DNA from: Bradyrhizobium sp. C9
GTDB taxonomy: Bacteria > Pseudomonadota > Alphaproteobacteria > Rhizobiales > Xanthobacteraceae
Reading direction: 5' to 3'
Length of the DNA stretch: 64,000 bases
Assembly: GCF_002532045.1 (NCBI RefSeq)
Contig: NZ_NWTG01000011.1
Span: 72,001-136,000 of the forward strand
Positions 7,758 to 16,066 of this stretch are shown here, in pieces. Both the position numbers and the translations under genes were made by a program. The notes beneath the pieces were generated by a model. That model ran no database searches and was not told the DNA's origin. It saw only the letters and a program-made list of their open reading frames with translations. Each line of letters begins with the position of its first letter. Positions within the stretch are counted from its first letter, which is position 1.

Positions 7758-8991
7758 CCAGGAAGGCGTCGGCGCCGGCGTCGCGCGCCGCGGCCTCGTC
7801 CTCGGCACGGCCGGAAATCCCGACGATCACGGTACGGCCGTGCGGCGGCGGCAGCGCGCGGATGCGCCTGATGGCCTCGACACCGCCGATGCCGGGCAGC
7901 ACCATGTCCATCAGCACGGCATCGAAGGCGCCCTGAGCGAGGCGATCGGGCGCGCCCTCACCCTGACCGATGAATTCGGCATGGTGGCCCAGCTCGGTCA
8001 GGATCGTGTTGAGCACGACGCGGCCGAACGGATTGTCCTCGACGCTGAGCAGCCGCAGCCCCTGCGATGGCCGCACCGCCGCGCCTTCGCTCGATGACGC
8101 ACTGGCCGGTCCTGCGGCTGAAGCCAGCAGCACGTTGAGCGTGAAGACGGTGCCGCCGCCCTTGCGCTGGGCCACGACGATATCGCCACCCATGGCGCGG
8201 GCGAGCTGCTTGACCGAGGACAGGCCGAGCCCCGCGCCGCCGAACCGCGCGGCTATCGAGACATTGGCCTGCGAGAACGGGCGGAACAGGCGCTTGACCT
8301 CCGATAGCGTCAGGCCGATGCCGCTGTCGGAGATCGCAAAGGCAACGCCGATCCTGCCGTCCGCCTTGCCCTTTGCCGCTCCCTTGGCCGCGCGCACCGG
8401 CGCGACGCGCAGCTCGATGCTGCCCTGCTCGGTGAACTTGACGGCGTTGTCGATCAGGTTTTCCAGCGCCGCGCGCAGCCGGACCGGATCGCCGACCGCA
8501 AACGCCGGCAGCTTGGCCGAGATCTCGACCGAGGCCCGCAATCCCTTGGCTGCGGCGCGGCCGGCCAGCGAATCCCCGGCGTGGCGCGCCAGCGTGCACA
8601 GATCGAAGAAGTCCTGCCGGATCTCGAGACCCGGTCCCTCGCTCCGGGCAGCGTCCACGAACAGGGTCGCAAGGCTCGCCAGATGCTCGGCACCGGCCTT
8701 GATGGTATCGACCCAGCGCCGCTCGCGCTCGTCGAGATCCGACGTCGCGAGCAGGTTGCTGATCGCGAGGATTCCGGTCAGCGGGGTCCGGACCTCATGG
8801 GCAAAGGCGGCAAGCGCGGTCTCGATCAGGCCGGGACCGGCCTTCGGGGAGGCCTTCGGCGCAGTTCGCTTGCGGCCCGGCTTCGCGACCGCCTTGGTGA
8901 CCGACTTGACGACCGACTTGGCGATGCGGGCCTTCGGCGGCTCGCCCTTGGCTCGCCGCTTGCTGCGCCCTCCGCGCGATACTTTCGCCAT
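7684..8991 (-). CDS. Soluble hybrid sensor histidine kinase/response regulator
   Basis: A 435-residue protein: residues 1-55 form a basic Lys/Ala/Arg-rich tail; an H-box FAHEVRTPLTG follows near residue 70; the N-box is ENLIDNAVKF; G-boxes are ISDSGIGL and FGGAGLGLSSVKQLA; a C-terminal receiver domain has the phospho-acceptor Asp in AVLMDMVLPGIGG and the conserved Lys in LVKPVSP. There are no membrane spans and no recognisable sensory domain, so it may sense a cytoplasmic partner. The start at 8991 gives a normal kinase without the cysteine-rich in-frame extension. The basic tail resembles histone-H1-like Ala/Lys repeats. Confidence 0.9.
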   Translation of the reverse strand: MAKVSRGGRSKRRAKGEPPKARIAKSVVKSVTKAVAKPGRKRTAPKASPKAGPGLIETALAAFAHEVRTPLTGILAISNLLATSDLDERERRWVDTIKAGAEHLASLATLFVDAARSEGPGLEIRQDFFDLCTLARHAGDSLAGRAAAKGLRASVEISAKLPAFAVGDPVRLRAALENLIDNAVKFTEQGSIELRVAPVRAAKGAAKGKADGRIGVAFAISDSGIGLTLSEVKRLFRPFSQANVSIAARFGGAGLGLSSVKQLARAMGGDIVVAQRKGGGTVFTLNVLLASAAGPASASSSEGAAVRPSQGLRLLSVEDNPFGRVVLNTILTELGHHAEFIGQGEGAPDRLAQGAFDAVLMDMVLPGIGGVEAIRRIRALPPPHGRTVIVGISGRAEDEAAARDAGADAFLVKPVSPRALATALLEATRRAATAT

Positions 8992-9318
8992 GATCTCCGT
9001 GACCCCGCCCCGCGGGCAGCATGGCATGCCAGGAGAGGCAGAGTCACGGCGCCCTTTTGGTGTAGCCATGGCAAGTCAGGATGATGGTAACCAGTCCGTC
9101 CACCCGCGGTACCTCACCCGCTTGCGGGCAGGGCTGTCGCACATGGCAGTTGGCTGACAGCCATGCGCGATAGCCAACCGTCGCAGGGACACGCCGCCAA
9201 AATATCGAAAACAACCCCATGCAAAGTAGCCGGCAGCCACCGGCGTTCGACACGGCAACTTGACACGTCGGGCAAATCAGCGGCAAAATTCCATTATTCC
9301 GAAATCATGTGCAGCACG
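8992..9318. other. Intergenic stretch without identifiable gene
   Basis: These 327 bp separate the starts of the histidine kinase (minus) and the end of gluQ (minus). Open frames here have irregular codon use and no family resemblance. A TTGACA occurs near 9260 but without a convincing -10 partner. I see nothing else. Confidence 0.4.
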
Positions 9319-10188
9319 CTAGGGCAAGCCGACCAGGCGGCGGATATCGGCCGGGCCGGCGCCCTCCGCCCGCAGCTCGCGCAGTCCGGTCGCCCGGGTC
9401 GATTTCGACAGCTTTTGGCCGGCGCCGTCGCGGATCAGCGCATGGTGCCGGTAGACCGGCACGGGCAGGCCAAGTAGTTCCTGCAGCAGCCGATGCACGC
9501 TGGTCGACCAGAACAGGTCAACGCCCCTGACCACATCGGTGACGCCTTGCAGGGCGTCGTCGATCACGACCGAGAGATGGTAACTGGTTGGGGTCTCCTT
9601 GCGCGCCATGATCACATCGCCCCAGGCCTCCGGCCGGGCCGTCACCTCTCCGGTCTCGCCAGCCGGGCCCTCGCCGGCCTCCTGCCAGCGTAGGCCGCCG
9701 GTGCGCGCGCGTGCCGCCGCCATGTCGAGCCGCAGCGCGAACGGCGCGCCCTGCCCGATCAGCCGGTCGCGCTGCTCGGCCGACAGCGATCTCGCCGCTC
9801 CCGGATAGAGCGCGGCGCCGTCCGGATCGCGCGGCCACGCGCCACCCGCCTCGCGCTCCGCGACCAGCCGCGCGACCTCGGCGCGGCTCTCGAAGCTCGG
9901 ATAGACCAGTCCCTGCGCCGCCAGACGATCGATCGCCGCGCCGTAGGCGGCAAAATGCTCCGACTGCCGCCGCACCGGGGTCTCCCACGCGATGCCGAGC
10001 CAGGCCAGGTCCTCATAGATCGCCTGTTCGAATTCCGGACGGCAGCGCGTCGCGTCGATGTCCTCGATCCGCAGCAGCAAGCGTCCGCCCGACTGCTTCG
10101 CGAGGTCGTGGTTGAGCAGCGCCGAATAGGCATGGCCGAGATGCAGGTAGCCGTTCGGACTCGGTGCAAAGCGGAAAACGGGTGGCAT
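9319..10188 (-). CDS. gluQ: Glutamyl-queuosine tRNA(Asp) synthetase
   Basis: A 289-residue truncated glutamyl-tRNA synthetase homologue, which attaches glutamate to queuosine at position 34 of tRNA(Asp). It has the class I HIGH-type motif in FAPSPNGYLHLGHAYSAL and the KMSKS-type motif in GQKLSKSTRATG; the anticodon-binding half of GltX is absent, as expected. The Zn-binding cysteine cluster of the E. coli enzyme is replaced here by LVYPSFESRAEV, so this is a zinc-free variant. The ATG at 10188 is chosen just before FRFAPSPNG; upstream in-frame sequence belongs to a repeat. Confidence 0.93.
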   Translation of the reverse strand: MPPVFRFAPSPNGYLHLGHAYSALLNHDLAKQSGGRLLLRIEDIDATRCRPEFEQAIYEDLAWLGIAWETPVRRQSEHFAAYGAAIDRLAAQGLVYPSFESRAEVARLVAEREAGGAWPRDPDGAALYPGAARSLSAEQRDRLIGQGAPFALRLDMAAARARTGGLRWQEAGEGPAGETGEVTARPEAWGDVIMARKETPTSYHLSVVIDDALQGVTDVVRGVDLFWSTSVHRLLQELLGLPVPVYRHHALIRDGAGQKLSKSTRATGLRELRAEGAGPADIRRLVGLP

Positions 10189-10238
10189 GGCGTTCGATCG
10201 CGCGTCATTGCCGGGCCGGACCGGCGATCCCTGGTGGG

Positions 10239-10309
10239 GCATGATCTTCGCGCGAACGCCTGGCGTCTGTCGCGAGGGGAAAACCGGTTTCCACTTTTCC
10301 GGACCATGC
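10239..10309. repeat. Dispersed palindromic (REP-like) repeat
   Basis: GCATGATC at the left and GACCATGC at the right frame a central GAAAACCGGTTTCC palindrome followed by ACTTTTCCGG. This is the same style as the repeat at 4004-4042 and matches, from memory, a repeat that recurs through Bradyrhizobium genomes. It lies between the starts of gluQ (minus) and the DNA glycosylase (plus). Confidence 0.65.
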
Positions 10310-10342
10310 GGCTGGACAAGACTCTGTTACGATAGGAGATGG

Positions 10343-10365
10343 ATGCGCGGGTCAAGCCCGCGCAT
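10343..10365. repeat. Short hairpin repeat before the glycosylase gene
   Basis: ATGCGCGGG (10343-10351) and CCCGCGCAT (10357-10365) form a perfect 9-bp stem with a 5-nt loop. If read as protein it would encode a DARVKPAHDE-type string, a well-known artefact of rhizobial intergenic repeats, so the glycosylase start was placed downstream. Confidence 0.6.
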
Positions 10366-10389
10366 GACGAGCCGAATGCAGATCCCGCA

Positions 10390-11043
10390 ATGCTGATCCA
10401 TCTCGAAACCCAGGCCGACCTCGACGAGGCCATCCAGAAGCTGGTCGACCAGGATCGGCGGCTGCGCCCGATCCTCGAACTGACCGGCATGCCGGCCATC
10501 CGGCAGCGTGAGCCGGGGTTTGCGGGGCTTGCCGCGATCGTCTGCGGCCAGCAGCTGTCGACCGCGAGTGCTGCCGCGATCTGGGGCCGCGTCAGCAAGG
10601 CGTTCGACCCGTTCCACCATGATGCGATCCGCAAGGCGCGGGCCGACCGGCTCGGCCGGCTCGGGCTCTCAGCGGCCAAGATCAAGACGCTGAAACACAT
10701 CGCCCGCGAGCTCGCCGAGGAGCGGCTGAACCTCGACGTACTCGCCAACGAAGAGGCCGATGCCGCGCACAACACGCTGACCGCGCTGCCCGGGATCGGC
10801 CCGTGGACCGCCGACGTCTATCTGTTGTTCTGCCTCGGCCACGGCGATGCGTGGCCGGCGGGCGACCTCGCGGTGCAGGAAGCGGTCAAGGTCGGGCTCG
10901 GGCTGAAGGAGCGGCCGACGCCGAAGCAGATGGCCCCGCTCGCCGAACCGTGGCGTCCGCTGCGCGGTGCCGCCGCGCATCTGTGGTGGGCCTATTATCG
11001 CGTGCTCAGGAATCGCGAAGGCGTGATCGCCGGCGCGAAGTAG
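10390..11043 (+). CDS. DNA-3-methyladenine glycosylase II-like (HhH-GPD)
   Basis: A 217-residue helix-hairpin-helix glycosylase that excises alkylated bases. The HhH hairpin is LTALPGIGPWTADVYLLF and the catalytic Asp follows in WPAGDLAVQEAV; GLAAIVCGQQLST is the usual early helix. It lacks the N-terminal beta domain of E. coli AlkA, as is common for short alphaproteobacterial members. The ATG at 10390 (MLIHLETQADL) is preferred over the ATG at 10339, which begins inside a repeat hairpin and has no usable spacing to its purine tract. Confidence 0.9.
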   Translation: MLIHLETQADLDEAIQKLVDQDRRLRPILELTGMPAIRQREPGFAGLAAIVCGQQLSTASAAAIWGRVSKAFDPFHHDAIRKARADRLGRLGLSAAKIKTLKHIARELAEERLNLDVLANEEADAAHNTLTALPGIGPWTADVYLLFCLGHGDAWPAGDLAVQEAVKVGLGLKERPTPKQMAPLAEPWRPLRGAAAHLWWAYYRVLRNREGVIAGAK

Positions 11044-11111
11044 GTCGTCGAGAAAACATTCCAACTGCGTGATCGCGTGATATAGCATCAGCAGACGAAT
11101 ACTTATTCAAT

Positions 11112-12782
11112 TTGCAGGTCTCGCGCATTGATGATGCCCAGCACATCCTTCCTGCAAGGAGGACGGACCTGGTTTCGCTTCGCACCCCGCTGACGGTTCT
11201 CCTGATCTCCCTGGGCGCGATCGCCGCGGCATGGTGGTGGCTGGGCATCCCGGTCAACCTGGTGCGCGCTCCGATCGATCCGGGCGACAAGGTCCAGTGC
11301 ATCTCCTACGCCCCGTTCCGCAACAATCAGACGTCACTTGCTCCCGCAACGCAGGTCACGCCGGAACAGATCGCGGAAGATCTCGCGCAACTCGCGAAGA
11401 TATCCGACTGCATCCGCACCTATGCGACCGATCTCGGGCTCGACCAGATCCCCGGGCTCGCAGCCAAGGCGGGGCTGAAAGTCATTCAGGGCATTTTCCT
11501 CGATCGGGATCGAAAGAAGAATGCGACGCAGGTCGAAACGGCGATCCGCCTCGCCAAGGAATATCCTGACACGATCATCGCGCTCGTGGTCGGCAACGAG
11601 GTTTTGCTGCGCAAGGAAATGTCGGCGTCCGACCTCGGCGACCTGATCCGTTCGATCAAGGCGCAGGTCAGCGTCCCCGTCACCTATGCCGACGTCTGGG
11701 AATTCTGGCTGAGCAACCGCGAACTTTCCGACGCCGTCGACTTCATCACGATTCACATCCTGCCATACTGGGAGAATATCCCGATCCCCGCGGAGCGGGC
11801 CGCCGCGCACGCTGACGAGATGCGTCGGCAGATCGCGGCGGTTTTTCCCGGCAAGGAAATCTTCATCGGAGAAGTCGGCTGGCCGAGCGAGGGGCGCATG
11901 CGCGAGTCCGCGCTGCCGTCGCGCGTCAATCAGGCGCGGGTGGTCTCGGAGGTGCTCGACCTAGCCCGGCGCGAGCATTTCCGCGTCAATTTATTCGAGG
12001 CGTACGATGAAGGATGGAAGCGCGAGATCGAGGGCACGGTCGGCGGGTCCTGGGGCCTGTTCTCTTCCGAAGAGCGCACCCTGAAATATCCGCCCGGCCT
12101 GCCGATCAGCAATTTTCCGTTCTGGAAACTGCAAATGGGCAGCGGAATGGCGCTGGCGATCCTGGTATTCGGCGTGGCCTGGCTGACCTCGCACCGCAAG
12201 CCGAGGGAGCCAAAGGAAGCAAGGCTGGTGTCGTGGCTTGCGGTCGGACTCTCTGCGACCACAGCCGGAATCCTGTTCGGGGTCGCCGCGCAACGACTGG
12301 TCTATGAGAGCTACGGCACCGGAGGCTGGCTCATGTGGGGCTCGCTTCTCGTGGCGGCAACGGCCTCGCCGGTGTTCTGTGCCAACGCACTGATGTCGGG
12401 CCGCGCACCGCCCAGCTTTGCCGAATTGCTGGGTCCGAAAGGCTACCACACTGAATCGATACTGGTGACGATGCACGGATTGGCCTTGATGGTCACCGCC
12501 GTGATCGGCACGGCGACGGCACTCGGCCTGATCTTCGACCCGCGCTTCATCGATTTTCCGTTCGCGCCCCTTACGATGGCGGCGGTGCCTTTTGCAGCCT
12601 TGACGCTGCTCAATCCTCCCGGGAAGGGAAACCGCCCTCTGGCGGAATCGATGTTTGCCGGCATTTTCCTTGCAGCGGCGGTCTACACAGGGCTCAACGA
12701 AGGGCCGGAGAACTGGCAGTCGCTGTGGACTTGCGCTGCCTTCATGTTGCTCGCGGTAACGTTATGGCGGACCCGCGCCTGA
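11112..12782 (+). CDS. ndvC: NdvC-like beta-glucan biosynthesis protein (GH17-like domain, membrane)
   Basis: A 556-residue, roughly 61-kDa protein: an N-terminal membrane anchor (about residues 25-45), a GH17-like (beta-1,3-glucanase/transglucosylase) domain with candidate catalytic Glu residues in ALVVGNEVLLRKE and FIGEVGWPSEG, then about five to six C-terminal transmembrane spans. Size and layout match Bradyrhizobium NdvC, needed for beta-1,6 linkages in cyclic beta-(1,3)(1,6)-glucans. No ATG start exists: TTG 11112 opens the frame, but the best Shine-Dalgarno (AAGGAGG, 11156-11162) sits 6 nt before an in-frame CTG at 11169. The symbol is by resemblance only. Confidence 0.72.
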   Translation: MQVSRIDDAQHILPARRTDLVSLRTPLTVLLISLGAIAAAWWWLGIPVNLVRAPIDPGDKVQCISYAPFRNNQTSLAPATQVTPEQIAEDLAQLAKISDCIRTYATDLGLDQIPGLAAKAGLKVIQGIFLDRDRKKNATQVETAIRLAKEYPDTIIALVVGNEVLLRKEMSASDLGDLIRSIKAQVSVPVTYADVWEFWLSNRELSDAVDFITIHILPYWENIPIPAERAAAHADEMRRQIAAVFPGKEIFIGEVGWPSEGRMRESALPSRVNQARVVSEVLDLARREHFRVNLFEAYDEGWKREIEGTVGGSWGLFSSEERTLKYPPGLPISNFPFWKLQMGSGMALAILVFGVAWLTSHRKPREPKEARLVSWLAVGLSATTAGILFGVAAQRLVYESYGTGGWLMWGSLLVAATASPVFCANALMSGRAPPSFAELLGPKGYHTESILVTMHGLALMVTAVIGTATALGLIFDPRFIDFPFAPLTMAAVPFAALTLLNPPGKGNRPLAESMFAGIFLAAAVYTGLNEGPENWQSLWTCAAFMLLAVTLWRTRA

Positions 12783-12791
12783 AAGCGCGCT

Positions 12792-13679
12792 TTAACCGCG
12801 CAGCCTGACGCGGTCCTCGCGCGCGCAATCGGTGACGAAGCCGATGACGGCGCGCACCGAGGGAAGCTCGACCAGATCGGGATGGGCGAGCAGCCAGAGA
12901 TCGGAGAGGCTCGACAGCTTTTGCGGCGCGACCCGAACCAGATCGGGATAATCCGCCCCGACCAGGCAGGACAGCGCGCAAATCCCGAGCCCGGCCCGCG
13001 CCGCCGCGAGCATGTCGCCCTGCGAGGAGCAGCGCATCACCAGCGTGCCCTGCCGCGTGATGACATCGCTCCACTGCGCGAGGCGCACATTCGAGGCCTG
13101 GTCGGCAAATCCGATCACGCTGTGTCCCCGCCATTCGTCCGGCCGCTCCGGCAGCTTGCGCCCGGCCGCATAGCCACGTGACGCATAAAAGCCGGCGCCG
13201 AGCCGTCCGATCTTGCGCCCGATCAGGTTCTCATCGCCGGCATCGACCGGCCGCAGCACCACGTCGGCCTCGCGCCGGCGCACGCTCGCCGGAAACGGGT
13301 GGGTGATGATCTCGAGCTGGATGTTGGCGTGATCGCGCAGGAACGGCCCGAGGCGCGGCATCAGCCAATGCGCCGCCAGCGTCGCGCCGATCGACAGCTT
13401 CACGACGCCGCGGGCCTGCTCGCCGGTGGCGGACGCGGCCGCCTCCGCGCGCAGGGCTGCAGCGGCCATCACCTCGGTGTGCTCGCGGAATTTGCGGCCG
13501 TGCGACGTCAGCGACAGGCCGTCATTGGATCGGGCGAACAGGCGGGTCCCGAGCTGCTTCTCGAGCGCCGCGACGTTGCGGCCGACGGTGGGATGGCTGA
13601 CGCGCAGCCGCCGCGCCGCGCCGGCGAAGCTGCGCGTCTCGGCCACCGCGACGAAGGTCTTGCAAAGCTCCCAGTCCAT
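12792..13679 (-). CDS. LysR-family transcriptional regulator
   Basis: A 295-residue LysR regulator. The winged HTH is at the extreme N terminus (MDWELCKTFVAVAETRSFAG, then VSHPTVGRNVAALEKQLGTRLF), followed by an effector domain beginning near residue 90. It is divergent from the nitronate monooxygenase gene, with a perfect 16-bp palindrome between them, so it is the likely regulator of that plus-strand gene series. The ligand is unknown. It converges on ndvC with a 9-bp gap. Confidence 0.92.
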   Translation of the reverse strand: MDWELCKTFVAVAETRSFAGAARRLRVSHPTVGRNVAALEKQLGTRLFARSNDGLSLTSHGRKFREHTEVMAAAALRAEAAASATGEQARGVVKLSIGATLAAHWLMPRLGPFLRDHANIQLEIITHPFPASVRRREADVVLRPVDAGDENLIGRKIGRLGAGFYASRGYAAGRKLPERPDEWRGHSVIGFADQASNVRLAQWSDVITRQGTLVMRCSSQGDMLAAARAGLGICALSCLVGADYPDLVRVAPQKLSSLSDLWLLAHPDLVELPSVRAVIGFVTDCAREDRVRLRG

Positions 13680-13720
13680 GCCGCCCGCCTGCGCCCGTTG
13701 TTCATTTCTGGCTAGTTAGC

Positions 13721-13736
13721 CGTTCAATATTGAACG
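13721..13736. promoter_or_regulatory. Perfect 16-bp palindrome, candidate LysR operator
   Basis: CGTTCAATATTGAACG reads identically on both strands, 42 bp upstream of the LysR start and 119 bp before the nitronate monooxygenase start. Its TTCAA...TTGAA core fits the T-N11-A style of LysR sites. Function is inferred from position and symmetry. Confidence 0.65.
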
Positions 13737-13854
13737 TCATGACGCGGCCGTCCAGCCTTATATTGCCGCGCCAAGGGAGCCGCCGCTTCCGGCCATCACA
13801 ACAAATCGCGATCCGCCCCGGCACCGGCCGGGCGGCGCATGGAGGATCCAAACA

Positions 13855-14829
13855 ATGTCGCTGCCCGCCTCGCTCGCCAACAGGCTCGAACTGCCGGTCG
13901 TCGGCTCCCCGCTGTTCATCGTCTCGGGGCCCGAGCTGGTGATCGCGCAGTGCAAGGCCGGCATCGTCGGCTCATTCCCGGCGCTCAACGCCCGCCCGGT
14001 CGAGAAGCTCGACGAATGGCTGACGCAGATCGAGAACGAGCTCGGCGAGTACCAGGCGAAGCACCCGGAGAAGAAGGTCGCGCCCTACGCGGTCAACCAG
14101 ATCTGCCACGCCTCCAACGACCGGCTGATGCACGACATGGAAACCTGCGTGAAGCACAAGGTGCCCATCATCATCACCTCGCTGCGCCCGCCGTCCGAGA
14201 TCGTCGAGGCCGCGCATTCCTACGGCGGCGTGGTGTTCCACGACGTCATCAACGTGAAGCACGCCCGCAAGGCCGCCGAGCAGGGCGTCGACGGATTGAT
14301 CCTGGTCTGCGCCGGCGCGGGCGGCCATGCCGGCACGCTGTCGCCGTTCGCGCTGGTGCGCGAGGTCAAGCAGTGGTTCAAGGGCACCATCCTGCTGTCG
14401 GGCGCGATCTCCGACGGCTGGAGCATCGCGTCCGCACTCGCGCTCGGCGCCGACCTCGCCTATGTCGGCACCCGCTTCATCGCGACCGAGGAAGCCAACG
14501 CCGACCTCAGGTACAAGCAGGCGCTGACCGAATACGCCGCGCACGACATCGTCTATTCGAACCTGTTCACCGGCGTGCACGGCAACTACCTCGGACCGTC
14601 GATCGCGGCCGCGGGCCTCGATCCGGCCAACCTGCCGGTCGCCGACAAGTCCAAGATGAATTTCGGCTCCGGCGGCAACACCAAGGCCAAGGCCTGGCGC
14701 GACATCTGGGGTTCGGGCCAGGGCATCGGCCAGATCACCGACGCCCCGCCGGTCGCCGAGCTGGTAGCGCGGATGAAGGCGGAGCTTGCGCAGGCGCGCG
14801 ACAGCTTCACGACGCGGCTCAGCGCCTGA
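13855..14829 (+). CDS. Nitronate monooxygenase (2-nitropropane dioxygenase family)
   Basis: A 324-residue FMN-dependent TIM-barrel enzyme that oxidises alkyl nitronates to carbonyl compounds plus nitrite. Seen: the N-terminal strand LPVVGSPLFIVSGPEL, the flavin phosphate/catalytic-His region LVCAGAGGHAGTLSPFAL, the ILLSGAISDGWSIASALALGADLAYVGTRF strand-helix pair and AYVGTRFIATEE. It opens the plus-strand series and is preceded by the palindromic operator and a divergent LysR gene. Members of this family also act as enoyl or keto reductases, so the true substrate is uncertain. Confidence 0.88.
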   Translation: MSLPASLANRLELPVVGSPLFIVSGPELVIAQCKAGIVGSFPALNARPVEKLDEWLTQIENELGEYQAKHPEKKVAPYAVNQICHASNDRLMHDMETCVKHKVPIIITSLRPPSEIVEAAHSYGGVVFHDVINVKHARKAAEQGVDGLILVCAGAGGHAGTLSPFALVREVKQWFKGTILLSGAISDGWSIASALALGADLAYVGTRFIATEEANADLRYKQALTEYAAHDIVYSNLFTGVHGNYLGPSIAAAGLDPANLPVADKSKMNFGSGGNTKAKAWRDIWGSGQGIGQITDAPPVAELVARMKAELAQARDSFTTRLSA

Positions 14830-14862
14830 TCGCGAGCAATAATCAAGACCGGGGAGAAAGCG

Positions 14863-16050
14863 ATGAAACGCGCGCAATTTGCGCTGGCGGCGATTCTGGC
14901 CGCGTGCGGGCTCACGGGTGCCGCTGCCGACAACGGCAAGGAGGACATCAAGATCGGCCAGACCCTGCCGTATAGCGGGCCGCTCTCCGGCTTCGGCACC
15001 ATCGGACGGACCGAGGAGGCGTTCTTCGCGAAGATCAACGCGGAGGGTGGCATCAACGGCCGCAAGGTGAAGTTCATCACCCTGGACGATGCCTATTCGC
15101 CGCCGAAAACCGTCGAGCAAACCCGCAAGCTGGTCGAGCAGGACGAGGTGTTGATGATGTTCGGCTCGCTCGGAACCGCGACCAACAACGCCGTGCACCG
15201 CTATCTCAACACCAAGAAGGTGCCGCAGCTGTTCGTGCTAAGCGGCGCCACCAAATGGGCCGACCCACAGCACTATCCGTGGACCATGCCGGGCATGGCC
15301 GCCTACGAGTCCGAGGGCGTGGTCTACGCCAAGCACGTGCTGCAGACCAAGCCCGATGCCAGGATCGCGATCCTCGCGCAGAACGACGATTTCGGCCGCG
15401 ACTATGTCGCGGGCTTCAAGCGTGCGCTGGGCGCTCGGGCGGCGAGCATGATCGTCGCCGAAGCGAGCTATGAGGCAACCGCACCGACCATCAGCTCGCA
15501 GCTTGCGACCCTGAAGGCGTCCGGCGCCAACGTGCTGTTCGGCGTCGTGCTCGGCAAATTCACCTCCCAGATGATCAAGGGCGTCGCCGAGATCGGCTGG
15601 AAGCCGGAGCTGTTCTTCGTGCCGACCTCGGCCTCGTCGATCTCGTTCCTGGAGCCCGCGGGCCTCGATAACGCGGTGGGCCTGATCTCGTCGAGCAACC
15701 AGAAGGACACGATGGACGCGCAGTGGGCCGACGACGCCGCGGTCAAGGACTACCTTGCGTTCATGAAGCAGTACATGCCCAATGCCGATCTCAACAACTC
15801 GAACTACTCGGCGGGTTATCACTATGCGACGCTGCTGATGGCCGTGCTCAGGGCCTGCAAGGACGATTTCAGCCGCGAGAATGTCCTGCGCCAGGCGGCG
15901 TCGTTGCGCGAGGTTTCGTTGCCGCTGCTGTTGCCGGGCATGACGGTGTCGACCGGACCGGACGATTATCTGCCATTCCAGCAGTTGCGGTTGCGCCGGT
16001 TCGACGGCAAGAGTTGGGTCGGCTTCGGCGACATCCTGGACGACCGCTAG
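14863..16050 (+). CDS. ABC transporter periplasmic substrate-binding protein (LivJ/branched-chain type)
   Basis: A 395-residue type I periplasmic binding protein with a signal peptide (MKRAQFALAAILAACGLTGAAA, about 22 residues) and the mature start IKIGQTLPYSGPLSGFG usual for the Leu/Ile/Val-type family; FGSLGTATNNAV and NDDFGRDYVAGF are further family segments. AGGGGAGAAAG-like spacing (GGGGAGA at 14852-14858) precedes the ATG. No permease or ATPase genes accompany it, so it must use a transporter encoded elsewhere or act as a sensor. In such catabolic series these proteins bind aromatic or acidic substrates; the ligand is unknown. Confidence 0.9.
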   Translation: MKRAQFALAAILAACGLTGAAADNGKEDIKIGQTLPYSGPLSGFGTIGRTEEAFFAKINAEGGINGRKVKFITLDDAYSPPKTVEQTRKLVEQDEVLMMFGSLGTATNNAVHRYLNTKKVPQLFVLSGATKWADPQHYPWTMPGMAAYESEGVVYAKHVLQTKPDARIAILAQNDDFGRDYVAGFKRALGARAASMIVAEASYEATAPTISSQLATLKASGANVLFGVVLGKFTSQMIKGVAEIGWKPELFFVPTSASSISFLEPAGLDNAVGLISSSNQKDTMDAQWADDAAVKDYLAFMKQYMPNADLNNSNYSAGYHYATLLMAVLRACKDDFSRENVLRQAASLREVSLPLLLPGMTVSTGPDDYLPFQQLRLRRFDGKSWVGFGDILDDR

Positions 16051-16066
16051 AAAGACGGGACCCATC

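Noticed and set aside
10339..10389. Upstream ATG for the DNA glycosylase
   Set aside because: The extra residues come from an intergenic repeat hairpin and the purine tract touches the ATG without spacing.
13721..13736. CGTTCAATATTGAACG as another FixK-like box
   Set aside because: Its arms are TTCAA/TTGAA, the wrong orientation for TTGA-N6-TCAA, and it lies between a LysR gene and its likely target.
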